Shown here: positions 16,660-25,030 of the stretch, piece by piece
Numbering within the stretch: position 1 is the first letter of the stretch
Layout: every line of letters starts with the position of its first letter
NCBI GenBank assembly: GCA_038121105.1
Contig: JAYONB010000004.1
Span: forward strand, 1-64,000
Reading direction: 5' to 3'
Source: CALJDF01 sp038121105
Lineage (GTDB): Bacteria; Pseudomonadota; Alphaproteobacteria; SHVP01
Length of the DNA stretch: 64,000 bases
Notes under the pieces: generated by a model
Told to the model about the DNA's origin: nothing
Databases searched by the model: none
The model's input: the letters and a program-made list of their open reading frames with translations, nothing else
Position numbers and translations under genes: made by a program

Positions 16660-18252
16660 ATGCTAGTCCGTATGCTGCGGTCCGTCCGCACGATTTTTGC
16701 TGCCACCGTTGTGGCCGCTCTGGTTGTGCCGGCGGGTGCCGCTCTTGCCGGTCATGGGAGCGATACGTTTCGGATCGCGACCCGCCTGACCGATTCCAAA
16801 TTCGATCCTGCGTTCCATTTCGCAGAATTCGATGCCGTCAATATCTTGAATATGTACGAAGGTCTCGTCGCACCGGTCAAAGGCAAGCCGCCGACCGGTC
16901 AACTCGCCGAGTCCTGGGAAGCCAGCCCCGACGGCAAGGTCTGGACCTTCAAGTTGCTGAAGGGCGTCAAGTTTCACGATGGCGCCGACCTGACGGCAAA
17001 GGACGTGGTCTATTCGATGGACCGCTTCTTGACCCTCGGCAAAGGCTATTCGTCCTTGCTCAAAGGCATCCTCGATGTCGGCAACACAAAAGCGCTCGAC
17101 GATCACACCGTGCAGTTCACGTTGAATTCGTCGTTCGGTCCGTTTGTCGACGTGTTGGTGCAGTTCTACGTCGTCAACAGCGAATTGCTGAAGGCCAATC
17201 AAAAGCCGGGTGATTTTGGTGACAACGGCGACTACGGCACCGCCTACCTACTCGACCATGACGCCGGTTCGGGCCCCTACAAGTTGGACTCGTTCGTGCC
17301 CGATCGTCGGCGTGTGCTCGTCGCCCACGGCGACTATCGCGGTGGTTGGACCGATGCGCACTTCAAACGCATCGTCATCGAGATCGTCGGCGAAACCGCC
17401 ACGGCGCGTTCGTTGTTGACGTCTGGCGACGTCGACTTCGTCGATCAGTGGCAGCCGCTGGATTTCTACAAGAACCTGCGCGACGAAGACGGCATTCATG
17501 TTGACGAAGACCCGGACAACAAGCTCTACGTCATTCAGATGAACACGACGCGTCCGCCGTTCGACGACGTGAACTTCCGCAAAGCCGTGTTGCACGCTTT
17601 TGATTACAAGACCGCTAATGAGATCATTCTCGGCGGGGCGCTCAAAGCAAACGGTCCGGTGCCGAGCGCGATGCCGGGTCATGACGCCTCTATCGGCGGG
17701 TATGACTACGATGTCGAAAAGGCCAAGGCCTTTCTCGCCAAGTCGAAGTACAAGCCCGGCGAGATCACCCTGGCTTGGGATTACATCAAGGCCGGTGCCC
17801 ATGAAGAGATGGGGCTGTTGCTTCAATCGAACCTCAAAGCGATTGGGGTCGATATGAAGATCACGGCCGAGCAATGGCCGACCCTGTCGAAGAACGCGGC
17901 CAAGGCCGATACCGCGCCGCATTTCTTCCCCGTCTACAACACGGCGAAGTATCCGACCCCGGATGCGTTCACCTATGCCATGTACCACCCGGTCAACCAC
18001 GGCCAGTGGCAGGCATCCGCGCATTTCAGCGATCCCGAGATCTCCAAGCTTCTTGAAGAAGCGCGGGCGACCCCGGACGCCGCCATGCGGAACGAAAAGT
18101 ATGGCAAGGCCACCAAGATGATCGTTGATGACGCCGCTTCGTTGTGGGTGGGCTACACCATCCACCGTGTTGCGTTGCGTGAAAGCGTCAAGAACTACGA
18201 GAACAAGGGCCTGATGGCGTTTGATCTCAACGTCTACAACCTGCGCCACTAA
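16660..18252 (+). CDS. Peptide-type ABC transporter substrate-binding protein (family 5)
   Basis: 530 residues from ATG 16660, behind AAGGGAGGA. A signal peptide (VVAALVVPAGAALAGHG, cleavage after ALA) exports it to the periplasm. The mature part has the family 5 pattern: IATRLTDSKFDPAFHFAEF, then the LAESWEASPDG and WTFKLLKGVKFHDG signature with DLTAKDVVYSMDR. It collects di- or oligopeptides or similar solutes for the permease encoded just downstream. A hairpin terminator separates it from the permease genes, which fits the higher amount of binding protein needed. The cargo is not predictable. Confidence 0.92.
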   Translation: MLVRMLRSVRTIFAATVVAALVVPAGAALAGHGSDTFRIATRLTDSKFDPAFHFAEFDAVNILNMYEGLVAPVKGKPPTGQLAESWEASPDGKVWTFKLLKGVKFHDGADLTAKDVVYSMDRFLTLGKGYSSLLKGILDVGNTKALDDHTVQFTLNSSFGPFVDVLVQFYVVNSELLKANQKPGDFGDNGDYGTAYLLDHDAGSGPYKLDSFVPDRRRVLVAHGDYRGGWTDAHFKRIVIEIVGETATARSLLTSGDVDFVDQWQPLDFYKNLRDEDGIHVDEDPDNKLYVIQMNTTRPPFDDVNFRKAVLHAFDYKTANEIILGGALKANGPVPSAMPGHDASIGGYDYDVEKAKAFLAKSKYKPGEITLAWDYIKAGAHEEMGLLLQSNLKAIGVDMKITAEQWPTLSKNAAKADTAPHFFPVYNTAKYPTPDAFTYAMYHPVNHGQWQASAHFSDPEISKLLEEARATPDAAMRNEKYGKATKMIVDDAASLWVGYTIHRVALRESVKNYENKGLMAFDLNVYNLRH

Positions 18253-18278
18253 TCCGTAGGGTGTGATGAAGATGGATC

Positions 18279-18307
18279 GGGGCGGCTTCGGCCGCCCCTT
18301 TCTTTTG
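18279..18307 (+). terminator. Rho-independent terminator or attenuator after the binding-protein gene
   Basis: A perfect 8-base-pair stem GGGGCGGC / GCCGCCCC closed by a UUCG tetraloop and followed by TTTTCTTTT. It lies between the binding-protein gene and the permease gene of one operon, so partial read-through is likely. Confidence 0.85.
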
Positions 18308-18362
18308 CGCATCTTGCTCTGTGGGCAGGGGCGCGTAGAGTCCGCGCGGGGAGGCTGAACGC

Positions 18363-19373
18363 GTGCGTTTCGTCATACGACGACTGATTGAACTGACCGT
18401 GGTGATGTTCGGGCTATCGGTACTGATCTTCGTGATCAGCCGTGTGTTGCCCGGCGACCCGGTGCGCTTTGCCCTGGGTCCGCAGGCCACCGAGGAGCAA
18501 ATCGAGCAGTTGTCGCGCGAGATGGGCCTCGACCAGCCGCTGATCGTTCAATACTGGCGCCTTATCAAAGGGCTGTTTCAGGGCGATCTCGGCGTTTCGC
18601 TTTCCACCTTCCGGCCGATCGCCGGCGATCTGGCAACCTTTCTGCCGGCCTCGCTCGAACTTGCGCTTTTCGGCATGGGATTGGCGATCGTCATCGGCGT
18701 GCCGCTCGGCGTGATGACGGCCGTCCATCGCAACCGCTCTCGCGACTACATCGGTCGCGCGCTGGCGTTTTCCGGTGTGGCGTTGCCGGTCTTCTGGTTC
18801 GCCCTGTTGGTGCAAACATTGTTCGCGTTCGAATGGCGCATCTTGCCGCCGCTCGGTCGAATCGATGCCGACGTCACACCGCCGCCCGACGTCACAGGCT
18901 CGTTCCTTATCGACAGTTTGATCGCGCTCGATATCGGTCTTTTCTTTCACGTGCTGTCGTTTCTTATCTTGCCGGCGTTGGTGCTCGCGGCATCGCCCAT
19001 GGCGATGATCCTTCGGTTGCTGCGTGCCAGCATGATCGACGAGATGGGCAAGGATTACGTGCTGACGGCCCGCGCCAACGGGATGCCGCGCAATCTATTG
19101 GTCCATAAGTACATGCTGCGCAACGCGTTCTCGGCGACATTGACGATCATCGGACTGCTGTTCGGATTCTTCATCGGCGGCGCGTTCATTGTCGAAACCG
19201 TGTTCAGCTGGCCCGGCATCGGACGCTATGGAGTCCGTGCGCTGCAATTCAAAGACTTCAATGCGATCATTGCCGTCACGTTGTTGGTGGGCATGGCCTA
19301 CGCCGCGGCAAACACGGTGGTTACCGTGCTCTATGGGTGGCTTGATCCGCGCTTGCGCTTGGGGCGCCGCTAG
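18363..19373 (+). CDS. Peptide-type ABC transporter permease (DppB-like)
   Basis: 336 residues from GTG 18363, behind GGGGAGG. It starts RFVIRRLIELTVVMFGLSVLIF, the usual first helix of DppB/OppB, followed by DPVRFALGPQATEEQ and five further hydrophobic segments. The ATPase-contacting EAA loop reads DYVLTARANGMPRN. It forms the inner-membrane channel with the next gene product. The first gene after the terminator; the next start is two bases beyond its stop. Confidence 0.93.
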   Translation: MRFVIRRLIELTVVMFGLSVLIFVISRVLPGDPVRFALGPQATEEQIEQLSREMGLDQPLIVQYWRLIKGLFQGDLGVSLSTFRPIAGDLATFLPASLELALFGMGLAIVIGVPLGVMTAVHRNRSRDYIGRALAFSGVALPVFWFALLVQTLFAFEWRILPPLGRIDADVTPPPDVTGSFLIDSLIALDIGLFFHVLSFLILPALVLAASPMAMILRLLRASMIDEMGKDYVLTARANGMPRNLLVHKYMLRNAFSATLTIIGLLFGFFIGGAFIVETVFSWPGIGRYGVRALQFKDFNAIIAVTLLVGMAYAAANTVVTVLYGWLDPRLRLGRR

Positions 19374-19375
19374 GG

Positions 19376-20287
19376 ATGAGCGACAAAACCCAAAACGATA
19401 AATCGGTCGCCGGGGGCCTTGAAGACGGCCCCGTGAGTGTCGAGGTCTCGTCGTGGCGCGTCGCCGCTGAGATCTTGCGCAAAAGCCCGCTGTCGCTTGT
19501 CGGCCTGTTCATTGTCGTGGCCGTCCTGGTGATGGCGATCTTCGGCCCATGGATCGTACCGTTTCCGGACGACGTTGGCGCGACGGTGAACTTTGCCGAG
19601 CGGTTGCAGCCGCCCAGCGCGAAACATTGGTTCGGCACCGATATCGTCGGGCGCGATGTACTCAGTCGCGTCATCGTGGGCGCGCGAATATCGATGATCA
19701 TCGCATTCTTCGTCATCGTGCTGGCGGTGTTGATCGGCGTGCCCATCGGCATTATCGCGGCCTATTGGGGCGGCTGGCTCGGTAATGTCCTGATGCGGAT
19801 CAACGAAGTCTTCTTGGCGATCCCCAGTTTGGTCTTCGTTCTTGCGGTGGCGGCACTTCTTGGTCCCAGCTTGCCGGTGGTCATTGCGGCGATTGGCTTG
19901 GCCTGGTGGACTTGGTTTGCCCGGCTAGCCTACGGCGAAGCCCTGCACATCAAAGAAGAGCAGTTCGTCGAAGCCGCTCAAGTCTCCGGCGCCGGCGGGC
20001 TTCGGATTGCGTTCGGGGAGATCCTGCCCAACCTGACCAGCGTATTGATCGTCAAGATCACGTTGGATATCGGCTATGTCATTCTGTTGGGCGCGGCGCT
20101 GGGGTTCCTTGGCTTGGGGGTGCAGGCGCCCGATCCCGAGTGGGGCATCATGGTGGCCGAGGGCCGCGACCAGTTGCCAGATGCATGGTGGCTGACGACG
20201 TTCCCTGGCCTCGCGATCTTCATCACGGTGATTGGGTTCAACCTGCTCGGCGACGGGCTGAACGACATCTTGGGTGCGCGGCAATGA
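19376..20287 (+). CDS. Peptide-type ABC transporter permease (DppC-like)
   Basis: 303 residues from ATG 19376. A hydrophilic 30-residue leader is followed by the first helix, then HWFGTDIVGRDVLSRVIVGAR, a hallmark of DppC/OppC, and the EAA loop EEQFVEAAQVSGAGGLRIA. It pairs with the DppB-like protein. The last base triplet overlaps the start of the ATPase gene (ATGA). Confidence 0.93.
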   Translation: MSDKTQNDKSVAGGLEDGPVSVEVSSWRVAAEILRKSPLSLVGLFIVVAVLVMAIFGPWIVPFPDDVGATVNFAERLQPPSAKHWFGTDIVGRDVLSRVIVGARISMIIAFFVIVLAVLIGVPIGIIAAYWGGWLGNVLMRINEVFLAIPSLVFVLAVAALLGPSLPVVIAAIGLAWWTWFARLAYGEALHIKEEQFVEAAQVSGAGGLRIAFGEILPNLTSVLIVKITLDIGYVILLGAALGFLGLGVQAPDPEWGIMVAEGRDQLPDAWWLTTFPGLAIFITVIGFNLLGDGLNDILGARQ

Positions 20288-21306
20288 GCGCGGTGTTGTC
20301 GGTCGAAAATCTCGAGATCGGCTATCGCGACGCCGATGGCGCGGACGTGACGCTGCTACGCGGCGTATCGCTTTCGCTCGATCGCGGCGAGATCATCTCG
20401 TTGGTCGGCGAGAGTGGCTGCGGCAAGTCGGTCACGGCCAAGGCGATCCTCGGCGTCTTGCCTGAAAATCTGGATGTGCGTGGTGGCAGCATCCAATGCG
20501 AAGACAAGAACTTGCTCGACCTCGACGAAGCCGGATATCAGGCGATGCGGGGACGCGCATTTACGTTGGTGCCGCAACACCCGCTCAGCTCGCTCAATCC
20601 GGTCTTTACGGTGGGCGCCCAGTTTTTCGACTTGATCGCGTTCCAGGGTCGAACCCGGGTTGGTGTGATCGATTACTGGCGTCCGCGCCTGAATCTCGCC
20701 CGGCGTCGCGAAATCCGTGAACGCACGATCGCGGCGCTGCGGGAAGTCAGCTTACCCAGTCCGGAAGAATTGGTGGACCGCTACCCGCTACAACTGTCTG
20801 GCGGACAAAGCCAGCGCGTCTTGATTGCGCTGGCGTTGCTGGGCGATCCCAAGATCGTTATTGCCGACGAACCCGGTACCGCGCTGGACGTCACTATCGA
20901 AGCGCAGATCAACGACTTGTTGCTGGAACGGGTTCAGGCGCGGCATACCTCGATGATCTACATCACCCACGACTTGGGTATCGCCAGCCAACTTGCCGAC
21001 CGGGTTTACGTCATGTACGCCGGCCGCGTGGTGGAAGAGGGGCCGACCGCGCGCGTGTTCTCCGCACCCAAGCATCCTTATACCGCCGGGCTCATCAAAG
21101 CGGTTCCCAAGGTCACGGACGAGCCGTTCTCGGGGATACGCGGCACGTTGCCCGACCCCAAGGCGATCGGAGAGGGATGCGCCTTTCGCTGGCGCTGCCC
21201 GTATGTGACCGACGCTTGCGCCGCGGCAGTGCTGCCGCTGGACGAGGTTGGCGCCGGGCACCGCGCGGCCTGTATCCGTTCCCGCGAACTCGAGCTTGCG
21301 TCATGA
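20284..21306 (+). CDS. Peptide-type ABC transporter ATPase (DppD-like)
   Basis: 340 residues from ATG 20284, overlapping the permease stop by four bases. Walker A is GESGCGKSVTAK, the signature is LSGGQSQRV, and Walker B with the catalytic Glu is IVIADEPGTALD, where Gly replaces the common Thr. The C-terminus has the oligopeptide-ATPase Cys segment (CAFRWRCPYVTDAC). An insertion of about 20 residues lies between the Q-loop region and the signature (GRTRVGVIDYWRPRL). It drives uptake together with the DppF-like protein. Confidence 0.92.
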   Translation: MSAVLSVENLEIGYRDADGADVTLLRGVSLSLDRGEIISLVGESGCGKSVTAKAILGVLPENLDVRGGSIQCEDKNLLDLDEAGYQAMRGRAFTLVPQHPLSSLNPVFTVGAQFFDLIAFQGRTRVGVIDYWRPRLNLARRREIRERTIAALREVSLPSPEELVDRYPLQLSGGQSQRVLIALALLGDPKIVIADEPGTALDVTIEAQINDLLLERVQARHTSMIYITHDLGIASQLADRVYVMYAGRVVEEGPTARVFSAPKHPYTAGLIKAVPKVTDEPFSGIRGTLPDPKAIGEGCAFRWRCPYVTDACAAAVLPLDEVGAGHRAACIRSRELELAS

Positions 21307-22274
21307 GCGTGCTCGATCTTGCCAACGTCTCTCGCAACTTCGGCAGCGCCGCGCACCCCGTGCGTGCGTTGCGCGATGTCTCGCTAGCGATCGAAAAAGG
21401 CGAACGTCTTGGCGTCGTCGGCGAGTCGGGTTCGGGTAAGACGACGCTCGCCAGGATTGCCCTCGGATTGACGCGGGCAAGCACGGGTACCGTGCGTATC
21501 CTCGATCGAGATGTCACCACGCACAGTCGCGAAGATCGCGCGTTCATCCATCGCAATGTGCAAATGGTTTTCCAAGACCCGATGTCATCGTTGAACCCGC
21601 GCAAACGGATCAAAGACATCATCGCGTTGCCTTTGCGCGCCCAGGGCATCGGCAATGCCGCGTCGCGCAGCCAACGGGTCCGCGCGCTACTCGATAGCGT
21701 CGGCTTGCCGCAACGCTTCCTCGATGCACGACCGGGGCAACTTTCGGGCGGTCAACGCCAACGTGTCGGGATTGCGCGTGCTCTGGCGATCGAACCGCAA
21801 CTGCTCTTGCTCGACGAACCCACCGCCTCGCTTGACGTCTCGGTGCAGGCACGGGTCCTCGAATTGCTCGGAGAACTTCAAGAACGCCTCGGCATCGCGC
21901 AGGTAATGATTTCGCACAACCTTGGCGTCATACGCCATGCCGCCGATCGGGTCGCGGTGATGTATCTCGGTCAGATCGTGGAAACCGGGAGTACCGCGCA
22001 GCTCTACGATGCGCCGGCGCATCCCTATACCCAAGCGTTGTTTTCGGCGATCCCCCGCGTCGGCGATGCGAAACGCGTTCTTGGCGACGATCACCACCGT
22101 GCCCGCGGCGAGGTGGCCAGTGCGCTCAATATTCCGAGCGGCTGTCCGTTCCATCCGCGTTGTCCGCAAGCCACCGAACAGTGTCGCACGATCGAACCCG
22201 TCATGACCGAGGTGGCGTCGGGGCAAACCGCGCGCTGCCACCTTGTCGCGTCCAGCGGGTCGGCCTCAGCTTAG
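21303..22274 (+). CDS. Peptide-type ABC transporter ATPase (DppF-like)
   Basis: 323 residues from ATG 21303, again overlapping the previous stop by four bases. Walker A GESGSGKTTLAR, Q-loop VFQDPMSSLNP, signature LSGGQRQRVGIA, Walker B LLLLDEPTASLD, and the Cys-containing tail GCPFHPRCPQATEQC are all present. It is the last gene of the operon that starts at 16660. Its stop lies inside the 3' end of the convergent VOC gene (9-base overlap). Confidence 0.93.
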   Translation: MSVLDLANVSRNFGSAAHPVRALRDVSLAIEKGERLGVVGESGSGKTTLARIALGLTRASTGTVRILDRDVTTHSREDRAFIHRNVQMVFQDPMSSLNPRKRIKDIIALPLRAQGIGNAASRSQRVRALLDSVGLPQRFLDARPGQLSGGQRQRVGIARALAIEPQLLLLDEPTASLDVSVQARVLELLGELQERLGIAQVMISHNLGVIRHAADRVAVMYLGQIVETGSTAQLYDAPAHPYTQALFSAIPRVGDAKRVLGDDHHRARGEVASALNIPSGCPFHPRCPQATEQCRTIEPVMTEVASGQTARCHLVASSGSASA

Positions 22275-23126
22275 AGCGTCGAACGCCACAACGGTGCCGC
22301 CGGCAAATGCCGGTTCGACCCACAATCGGTTGGTCTCTTCATGGAAGGGGATGCCCGCGCCGCGCAAATACATCGCAGTGTGCGCGATGTCGGCGACACC
22401 CACTGTGAAAGCCGGAAGGCACGGTAGCGCCGGCGGCTTGGTGCCGGGGTACATCACCGCCAAGCCGTCCGGGTCGACGATGGTTAGGCGTGCCTCGCCG
22501 CAATCCAAGACTTGACCGAAGGAGCCATCGGTCGGTGGGACCTGAAGAATCTTCCGATAGGTCGCGACGGTTTGGTCAGGCGTCTCGCTACACAGCGTGA
22601 CTTCGGTCAAGGCTTGGGCGCCATTGGGGTGGTTGCGCACCACGTCTTGAAAAACCAGTTCCGGATTGACGTGTTGGACCACGCAAATCAGACCTTCCGG
22701 CGTCGCGTCGTTGGGGATTGGGAACCAGCGAAACCGCGCCGTGCCGGTGTCGCCGTAATAAACGAAACGCGCGGATTCCATGACCTCGGGTGCGGCAATG
22801 CCCTCGGCGCGAAGCGCCGTCGCTGCGGCCTCGGCATCCGCCGCGGCGAGGCAAAGAATGTGCAGCCCCTCATAGCGTTTGAGAAACGCTTCGACATGGC
22901 TGCCCTTGCTGGGATCGACGATGCCGGTGAGCTCGACATAGGTGCTGCCGAACACGAAGTGCTGACTGTGCTGACCAAGCTCGATGTCGTTGCCCGCGGC
23001 ATCTTTGCCCATCAAGGGGCGAGGCTCGGTGACCAGGAACCCGAGACGCTCGTATGCGGCTTGGTTGGCCGCCATGTCTTGGCCGACGACTCCCAGATGG
23101 TCGATGCCGGTGATCGCTTTGGTCAT
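22266..23126 (-). CDS. VOC (glyoxalase-like) family protein
   Basis: 286 residues from ATG 23126. The N-terminal half has the VOC fold pattern GIDHLGVVGQDMAANQAAYERLGF, with a His typical of a metal ligand, and ELTGIVDPSKGS; the second half looks like another VOC unit (ALTEVTLCSETPDQTVATYR). This fits a two-module glyoxalase_3-like protein. Possible reactions include dioxygenation or isomerisation; none can be assigned. It is divergent from the XRE regulator with only 54 bases between, so that regulator may control it. Confidence 0.82.
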   Translation of the reverse strand: MTKAITGIDHLGVVGQDMAANQAAYERLGFLVTEPRPLMGKDAAGNDIELGQHSQHFVFGSTYVELTGIVDPSKGSHVEAFLKRYEGLHILCLAAADAEAAATALRAEGIAAPEVMESARFVYYGDTGTARFRWFPIPNDATPEGLICVVQHVNPELVFQDVVRNHPNGAQALTEVTLCSETPDQTVATYRKILQVPPTDGSFGQVLDCGEARLTIVDPDGLAVMYPGTKPPALPCLPAFTVGVADIAHTAMYLRGAGIPFHEETNRLWVEPAFAGGTVVAFDALS

Positions 23127-23180
23127 GATCGTGATCCCTCTTCGCTTCTATCCGAAACGTGCTTGATAAAGTACAACATC

Positions 23181-24053
23181 ATGGTGGACAGAGCACAACG
23201 CACCGCCAAACGCCGCGAGGTTGCTCGCGTTTTTCGCGAACGGTTAGGCCAGGCGATGGCGCGCTCGAATCTCAAAGCAGCGGGGTTGGCCGCGAAAATC
23301 GGCGTCGATCGTTCGACTCTCTCCCAGCTTCTTTCCGGCGACAACGACCGGTTGCCGCAGGCCGATACGGTTGCGGCCATGGCGGCCGAGCTTCAAGTGA
23401 GTCTCGACTGGCTCATGGGGCTGACCAGCGAAGCCCGCCGTGGCGCCGACATTCTTCATGAGTCGATGACGGTTGCCGCCAGCGCCCAGACGCCGGTCGA
23501 TGCGCAATTGGTGCAGTGGCAGCAGGAGGCGGCGGGGTACAAGATCAGGCACGTCCCGGCCTCGCTCCCCGACCTCGCCAAGACCGACGAGGTCCTGCGC
23601 TACGAGTATCGCGATTTTGCCGGGCGCGATCCCGACGATGCGATTCTGGCGGGCAGCGACAAGCTAGAGTCCTCCCGCATGCCCGAAGCGGATCTCGAGA
23701 TTTGTATGCGCGTGCAAGATCTCCAGGCGTTTGCGGAGGGCGTGGGCATTTGGGAGGGGCTTTCCACAGACGCTCGCCTTGCCCAAGTCGATCGTTTGAT
23801 CGAGCTCTACGACGAACTCTATCCGTCGTTGCGGATTTACCTTTACGACGGTCTCACGCACTACTCGGTGCCCTACACGATTTTCGGCCCGATCCGGGCG
23901 GCGCTTTATGTCGGGCAGGTCTACTTCGTGTTCAACACCCGCGAACATGTGCGCGTTTTGACGCGGCATTTCGACGAACTCATCAAGGGCTCCGTCGTGC
24001 AGGCCAATGATTTTACATCGACCATGAGCGCCTTGCGTTCCAAGATCGTCTAA
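23181..24053 (+). CDS. XRE-type transcriptional regulator
   Basis: 290 residues from ATG 23181 (GTG 23184 possible). The N-terminal helix-turn-helix is clear: LKAAGLAAKIGVDRSTLSQL, then LPQADTVAAMAAELQVSLDWLMGL. The remaining 200 residues are a soluble domain with conserved-looking stretches LRIYLYDGLTHYSVPYTIF and FGPIRAALYVGQVYF that I do not recognise and that may sense a ligand. It is divergent from the VOC gene and its stop overlaps the egtD stop by four bases. The spacer contains TTGATAAAGTACAA, a weak inverted repeat that could be an operator. Confidence 0.85.
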   Translation: MVDRAQRTAKRREVARVFRERLGQAMARSNLKAAGLAAKIGVDRSTLSQLLSGDNDRLPQADTVAAMAAELQVSLDWLMGLTSEARRGADILHESMTVAASAQTPVDAQLVQWQQEAAGYKIRHVPASLPDLAKTDEVLRYEYRDFAGRDPDDAILAGSDKLESSRMPEADLEICMRVQDLQAFAEGVGIWEGLSTDARLAQVDRLIELYDELYPSLRIYLYDGLTHYSVPYTIFGPIRAALYVGQVYFVFNTREHVRVLTRHFDELIKGSVVQANDFTSTMSALRSKIV

Positions 24054-25030
24054 CCCTTGAGGTAGTGCAGACTAAACAGGTCGTCATCGTCAACCCACGT
24101 GTTGGCCGGCTCGTAGCCGGCTTGGCGCGCCAGATTCTGGAACTCGGCAACGTCGTATTTGTGCGAGTTCTCAGTATGGATGTACTCACCCTCGTCAAAG
24201 TGAATATCCGTGCCGGCAACCCTCACGGTTTGCGCAATGGTGCTGTAAAGCCGCATTTCGATGCGTCCCTGGTCCTCGACCCATGGCGCATCGTGACGGA
24301 ACGCCGTGAGGTCAAAGGTGGCATCCAACTCCCGGTTGATCCGACGCAGCAGGTTCAAATTGAACGCGGCCGTGACGCCAGCTGGATCATTATAGGCGGT
24401 TTGGAGAACGGTGGGGTCTTTACGCAGATCGATCCCGATCAGAAACGCACTGCCGGGACCTAGTGTTTCGCGGGTCTGAGCGAGAAAGCGCTGGGCATCG
24501 TCGCGGGTGAAATTGCCGAGCGTTGAGCCGGGGAAGAAGCCGAGCCGGTTGCGGGCCGGCAGGTCGTCCGGCAGGACCACGTCCTGGGTGAAGTCGGCGC
24601 AGATTGCGACCACCTGTGTATGCGGATAATCCATCGCGAGGTCCTTCGCCGATCGAATGAGGTGGTCGCGGGAAATATCGATGGGCACGAACACCGGTGC
24701 GTGGACGGCGTCTAGCAGCAGCCGAATCTTCTGAACCGATCCCGCACCGTACTCGACGACGGTCGGTTGCGGCCCGACCGCGACCGCGATGTCGGCGCCA
24801 AATCGTTCAAGCAAGCCTATCTCGGTACGGGTCGGGTAATACGCCTCGAGTTCGGTGATTTCGTCGAACAGCTCGGAACCCCGACGATCGTAAAAAAACT
24901 TGCTGGAGAGGACCTTCTGCGGCTGGGTGAGGCCCGACAGCACCGCCGAGCGGAAGTCGTCTTCCGCCGGGTCGAAGTCGTGGAAGTCGTGCAGCGCGCC
25001 GAGTTCGCGTGGTGACAACGCTTTGTTCAT
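24050..25030 (-). CDS. egtD: L-histidine N(alpha)-methyltransferase EgtD
   Basis: 326 residues from ATG 25030, overlapping the egtB stop (ATGA). EgtD trimethylates histidine to hercynine using three SAM. The family pattern is clear: SSKFFYDRRGSELFDEITEL, EAYYPTRTE, the SAM loop VEYGAGSVQKIRLLL, FFPGSTLGNF and the C-terminal TENSHKYDV region with the Glu and Tyr/Ser that hold the imidazole. Length matches known EgtD (about 320). With EgtB it forms the core of ergothioneine synthesis; no egtC or C-S lyase gene is in the window. Confidence 0.95.
   Translation of the reverse strand: MNKALSPRELGALHDFHDFDPAEDDFRSAVLSGLTQPQKVLSSKFFYDRRGSELFDEITELEAYYPTRTEIGLLERFGADIAVAVGPQPTVVEYGAGSVQKIRLLLDAVHAPVFVPIDISRDHLIRSAKDLAMDYPHTQVVAICADFTQDVVLPDDLPARNRLGFFPGSTLGNFTRDDAQRFLAQTRETLGPGSAFLIGIDLRKDPTVLQTAYNDPAGVTAAFNLNLLRRINRELDATFDLTAFRHDAPWVEDQGRIEMRLYSTIAQTVRVAGTDIHFDEGEYIHTENSHKYDVAEFQNLARQAGYEPANTWVDDDDLFSLHYLKG

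Noticed and set aside
19906..20283. Long N-terminal extension of the DppD-like ATPase
   Set aside because: The extension lies within the permease gene in another frame; the ATPase motif pattern begins at ATG 20284, which overlaps the permease stop by four bases.
12750..23180. TTGTAC-containing palindromes near 12772 and 23170 as sites for the XRE regulator
   Set aside because: The match is limited to six bases in opposite contexts and neither site shows full symmetry; this level of similarity is expected by chance.
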